Assembly: GCA_947631885.1 (NCBI GenBank)
Contig: CANRMZ010000020.1
Span: forward strand, 1 to 12,271
From: an uncultured Bacilli bacterium
GTDB lineage: Bacteria > Bacillota_I > Bacilli_A > RF39 > UBA660
Length of the DNA: 12,271 nt
Direction of reading: 5' to 3'
Shown: positions 11,003-12,271 of the stretch, piece after piece
How the letters are laid out: each line of letters begins with the position of its first letter
Position numbering within the stretch: position 1 is the stretch's first letter
The notes under the pieces: model-generated
Seen by the model: the letters and a program-made list of their open reading frames with translations, nothing else
Told to the model about the DNA's origin: nothing
The model's database searches: none
Program-made: the position numbers and the translations under genes

Positions 11003-11533
11003 ATGAAAGAGATAGAATTAAAATTTAAAGTTAATAACTTAGATGAAGTTATTAACAAACTAGAAAGCATAGGTTCTAAAATAAGCAATATAATCTGCCA
11101 AGATGATAGTATTTTTGTTGAAAATTTAGCAAATACGGAAAGCGTTGAAGGCTCAGTATGGCTTAGGATAAGAAAAACTGACGATAAAATTGAATTGAAT
11201 TACAAGAAACAAAGCGCTAAGAAAATGGAGTCTGAAGAAATTGAATTTGGCGTAAGTTCATACGAAAAGGCCAATGCTTTTTTGGAAGCTTTAGGTTTTA
11301 AAAAATGGGTAGAAGTAAAGAAACAAAGAAGATATACTAAATATAAAGATTGTAATATTTGCATTGATAAAGTTGAAAGACTAGGAAATTTTATAGAATT
11401 AGAGCTCTTAATAGATAAAAAAGAAGATATAGATTATGAGCAAAAACTTCTTGATTATGCCAAAGAACTTGGCATTGATACTAATAATCGTATAAATAGT
11501 CATTATGATACGATGATTTCAGAGTTAGGATAA
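11003..11533 (+). CDS. CYTH-domain protein (class IV adenylate cyclase CyaB / thiamine triphosphatase-like)
   Basis: The 176-aa protein starts with MKEIELKFK, giving the CYTH signature ExExK at E3, E5 and K7. Further tunnel residues of the fold follow: SVWLRIRKTDDKIELNYK (basic and acidic pairs), ESEEIEF, KKQRRYTKY, and DKVERLGNFIELE near the C-terminus. The fold is an eight-stranded tunnel that binds triphosphates and two metal ions. Members include CyaB-type adenylate cyclases and triphosphatases acting on thiamine triphosphate or inorganic triphosphate; the substrate cannot be read from sequence. I chose ATG 11003 because AAAGAGG (10988-10994) is 8 bases before it and the ExExK motif normally lies at the very N-terminus. 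Upstream in-frame GTG 10973 and ATG 10985 lack good ribosome sites. The next gene starts 8 bases after its stop, suggesting an operon. Confidence 0.9.
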   Translation: MKEIELKFKVNNLDEVINKLESIGSKISNIICQDDSIFVENLANTESVEGSVWLRIRKTDDKIELNYKKQSAKKMESEEIEFGVSSYEKANAFLEALGFKKWVEVKKQRRYTKYKDCNICIDKVERLGNFIELELLIDKKEDIDYEQKLLDYAKELGIDTNNRINSHYDTMISELG

Positions 11534-11540
11534 GATAACT

Positions 11541-12271
11541 ATGTATAAAGATGTTCGTTTGTTTTTAGAAAATAATAGGATTCAATATGATTCTGATAGA
11601 GATAAAATAATTATTAAAAATGTTAATGATTTAGAAAAAGGTAAGGCTCTAAAACTTTTTTATGATGAAAATGTTTATGATATTAAATTTGATGAAGGTA
11701 TCAAATATGAAAATGGTAAAAAGGGAGAGATTTTTATTTTCCCTTCAGGAGAGAAGCTTACCATCTTTTTAGTGCTTAAGAAAAATTACTTTGTAAAAAG
11801 TGTTTATAAATATATTAATAAGTTTATCGATAAAGATACCTTGATGAAGGAAATAGGCTTATTTATAGAATCGGAAGTTGGCAAGAAATATCAAGATGAT
11901 TTAACTTCTTTACTAGATAAACTTGAAAATAAAGACAAGTCGGTAGAAGAGTTAATTATTAATAATGAAGATGAGTATCAAAGGGTTTTTGATTTACTCA
12001 TTAATAATGAAACTTTTTTAGAAATTGATTCCCATATGAGTAGTTTAGAACTAATGCTTTTAATAACATATTATATTTATGCACCTTGTACTCCGAAAAT
12101 AGATCAAGATTTATTCAATGATTTAGTAAAAACAGCAGAAAACTATGATCACGCTTTAGAAAATATTTGGCGCTTAGGAATGAATTTTGATGACTTAAAC
12201 TATGATTTCTCTTTGCTTGAGGATTTCTTTGTTAAAACTAAAGATATTCACTATTTAGGAGAATATATGGG
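11541..12271 (+). CDS. Unrecognised protein, 3' end cut by the window edge
   Basis: The frame opens at ATG 11541 (MYKDVRLFLENN) and stays open to the window end, about 243 codons. AGGA (11527-11530), inside the last codons of the CYTH gene, is the likely ribosome site. The first 95 residues look alpha/beta: short strands, a lysine-rich region, and GEIFIFPSGEKLTIFLVL at about 63-80, which resembles a small beta sheet. The rest is acidic and helical, rich in Asp, Glu, Leu and Asn. There is no membrane segment. Composition matches the neighbouring AT-rich genes. I recognise no family; the close spacing suggests co-expression with the CYTH protein. Confidence 0.75.
   Translation, partial: MYKDVRLFLENNRIQYDSDRDKIIIKNVNDLEKGKALKLFYDENVYDIKFDEGIKYENGKKGEIFIFPSGEKLTIFLVLKKNYFVKSVYKYINKFIDKDTLMKEIGLFIESEVGKKYQDDLTSLLDKLENKDKSVEELIINNEDEYQRVFDLLINNETFLEIDSHMSSLELMLLITYYIYAPCTPKIDQDLFNDLVKTAENYDHALENIWRLGMNFDDLNYDFSLLEDFFVKTKDIHYLGEYM

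Noticed and set aside
1..12271. Mycoplasma-type code (TGA read as Trp)
   Set aside because: Trp codons in the clear genes are TGG, and TGA ends the 2017-3006 gene in an ATGA overlap.
1..12271. CRISPR array, insertion sequence or prophage
   Set aside because: I see no regularly spaced repeats, transposase or phage structural genes.

Overview
The window is about 30% GC by eye and densely packed. It uses the standard genetic code: Trp is always TGG, and TGA acts as a stop (for example the ATGA overlap at 3003-3006). It has Firmicutes-type control elements: strong GGAGG ribosome sites, rho-independent terminators, a T-box leader, and promoters with extended -10 boxes. ThrRS without its N-terminal TGS domain and a DUF2779 nuclease recall Mollicutes. 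A CotD-like spore-coat protein and TGA as stop argue against Mycoplasma proper. The best guess, by inference, is an uncultured host-associated Bacilli lineage of the RF39/Erysipelotrichia/Mollicutes-relative kind.

Layout. 1-516: 3' part of pgsA (phosphatidylglycerophosphate synthase). 645-923: Cys/Met-rich CotD-like protein. 991-1939: two overlapping membrane-protein genes that look like halves of one unit. 2017-5225: three-gene operon of a basic unknown protein, a membrane-anchored small protein, and a 615-aa DUF2779 protein with a PD-(D/E)XK/Fe-S half and a DEDDy-exonuclease-like half. 5303-5503: rpoZ. 5554-5630: tRNA-Ala(UGC). 5690-6196: anchored protein with a CxxC motif. 6201-8392: T-box leader, a 62-aa coiled-coil-like protein and thrS. 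8400-9317 (minus): YhcC/TIGR01212-type radical SAM protein, convergent with thrS. 9390-9465: an unusual tRNA-Thr(CGU). 9618-9933: a probable type I toxin-antitoxin locus. 10073-10879 (minus): unrecognised two-domain protein. 11003-11533: CYTH-domain protein. 11541-12271: start of an unrecognised gene.

Two items stand out. The first is an apparently complete type I toxin-antitoxin module. It has a 27-residue hydrophobic peptide on the minus strand with a near-perfect Shine-Dalgarno, a convergent antisense RNA with its own promoter and terminator, and imperfect direct repeats shared by the antisense RNA and the toxin 5' UTR. The second is the tRNA-Thr, where the nearly universal G19-C56 tertiary pair appears replaced by A19-U56.

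The genes are mostly independent housekeeping units. The thrS T-box is the clearest circuit: its UGGU bulge is complementary to an ACCA tail, which is the tail of the tRNA-Thr encoded 3 kb downstream. Several promoters place the Shine-Dalgarno almost at the predicted start of transcription, giving very short leaders.
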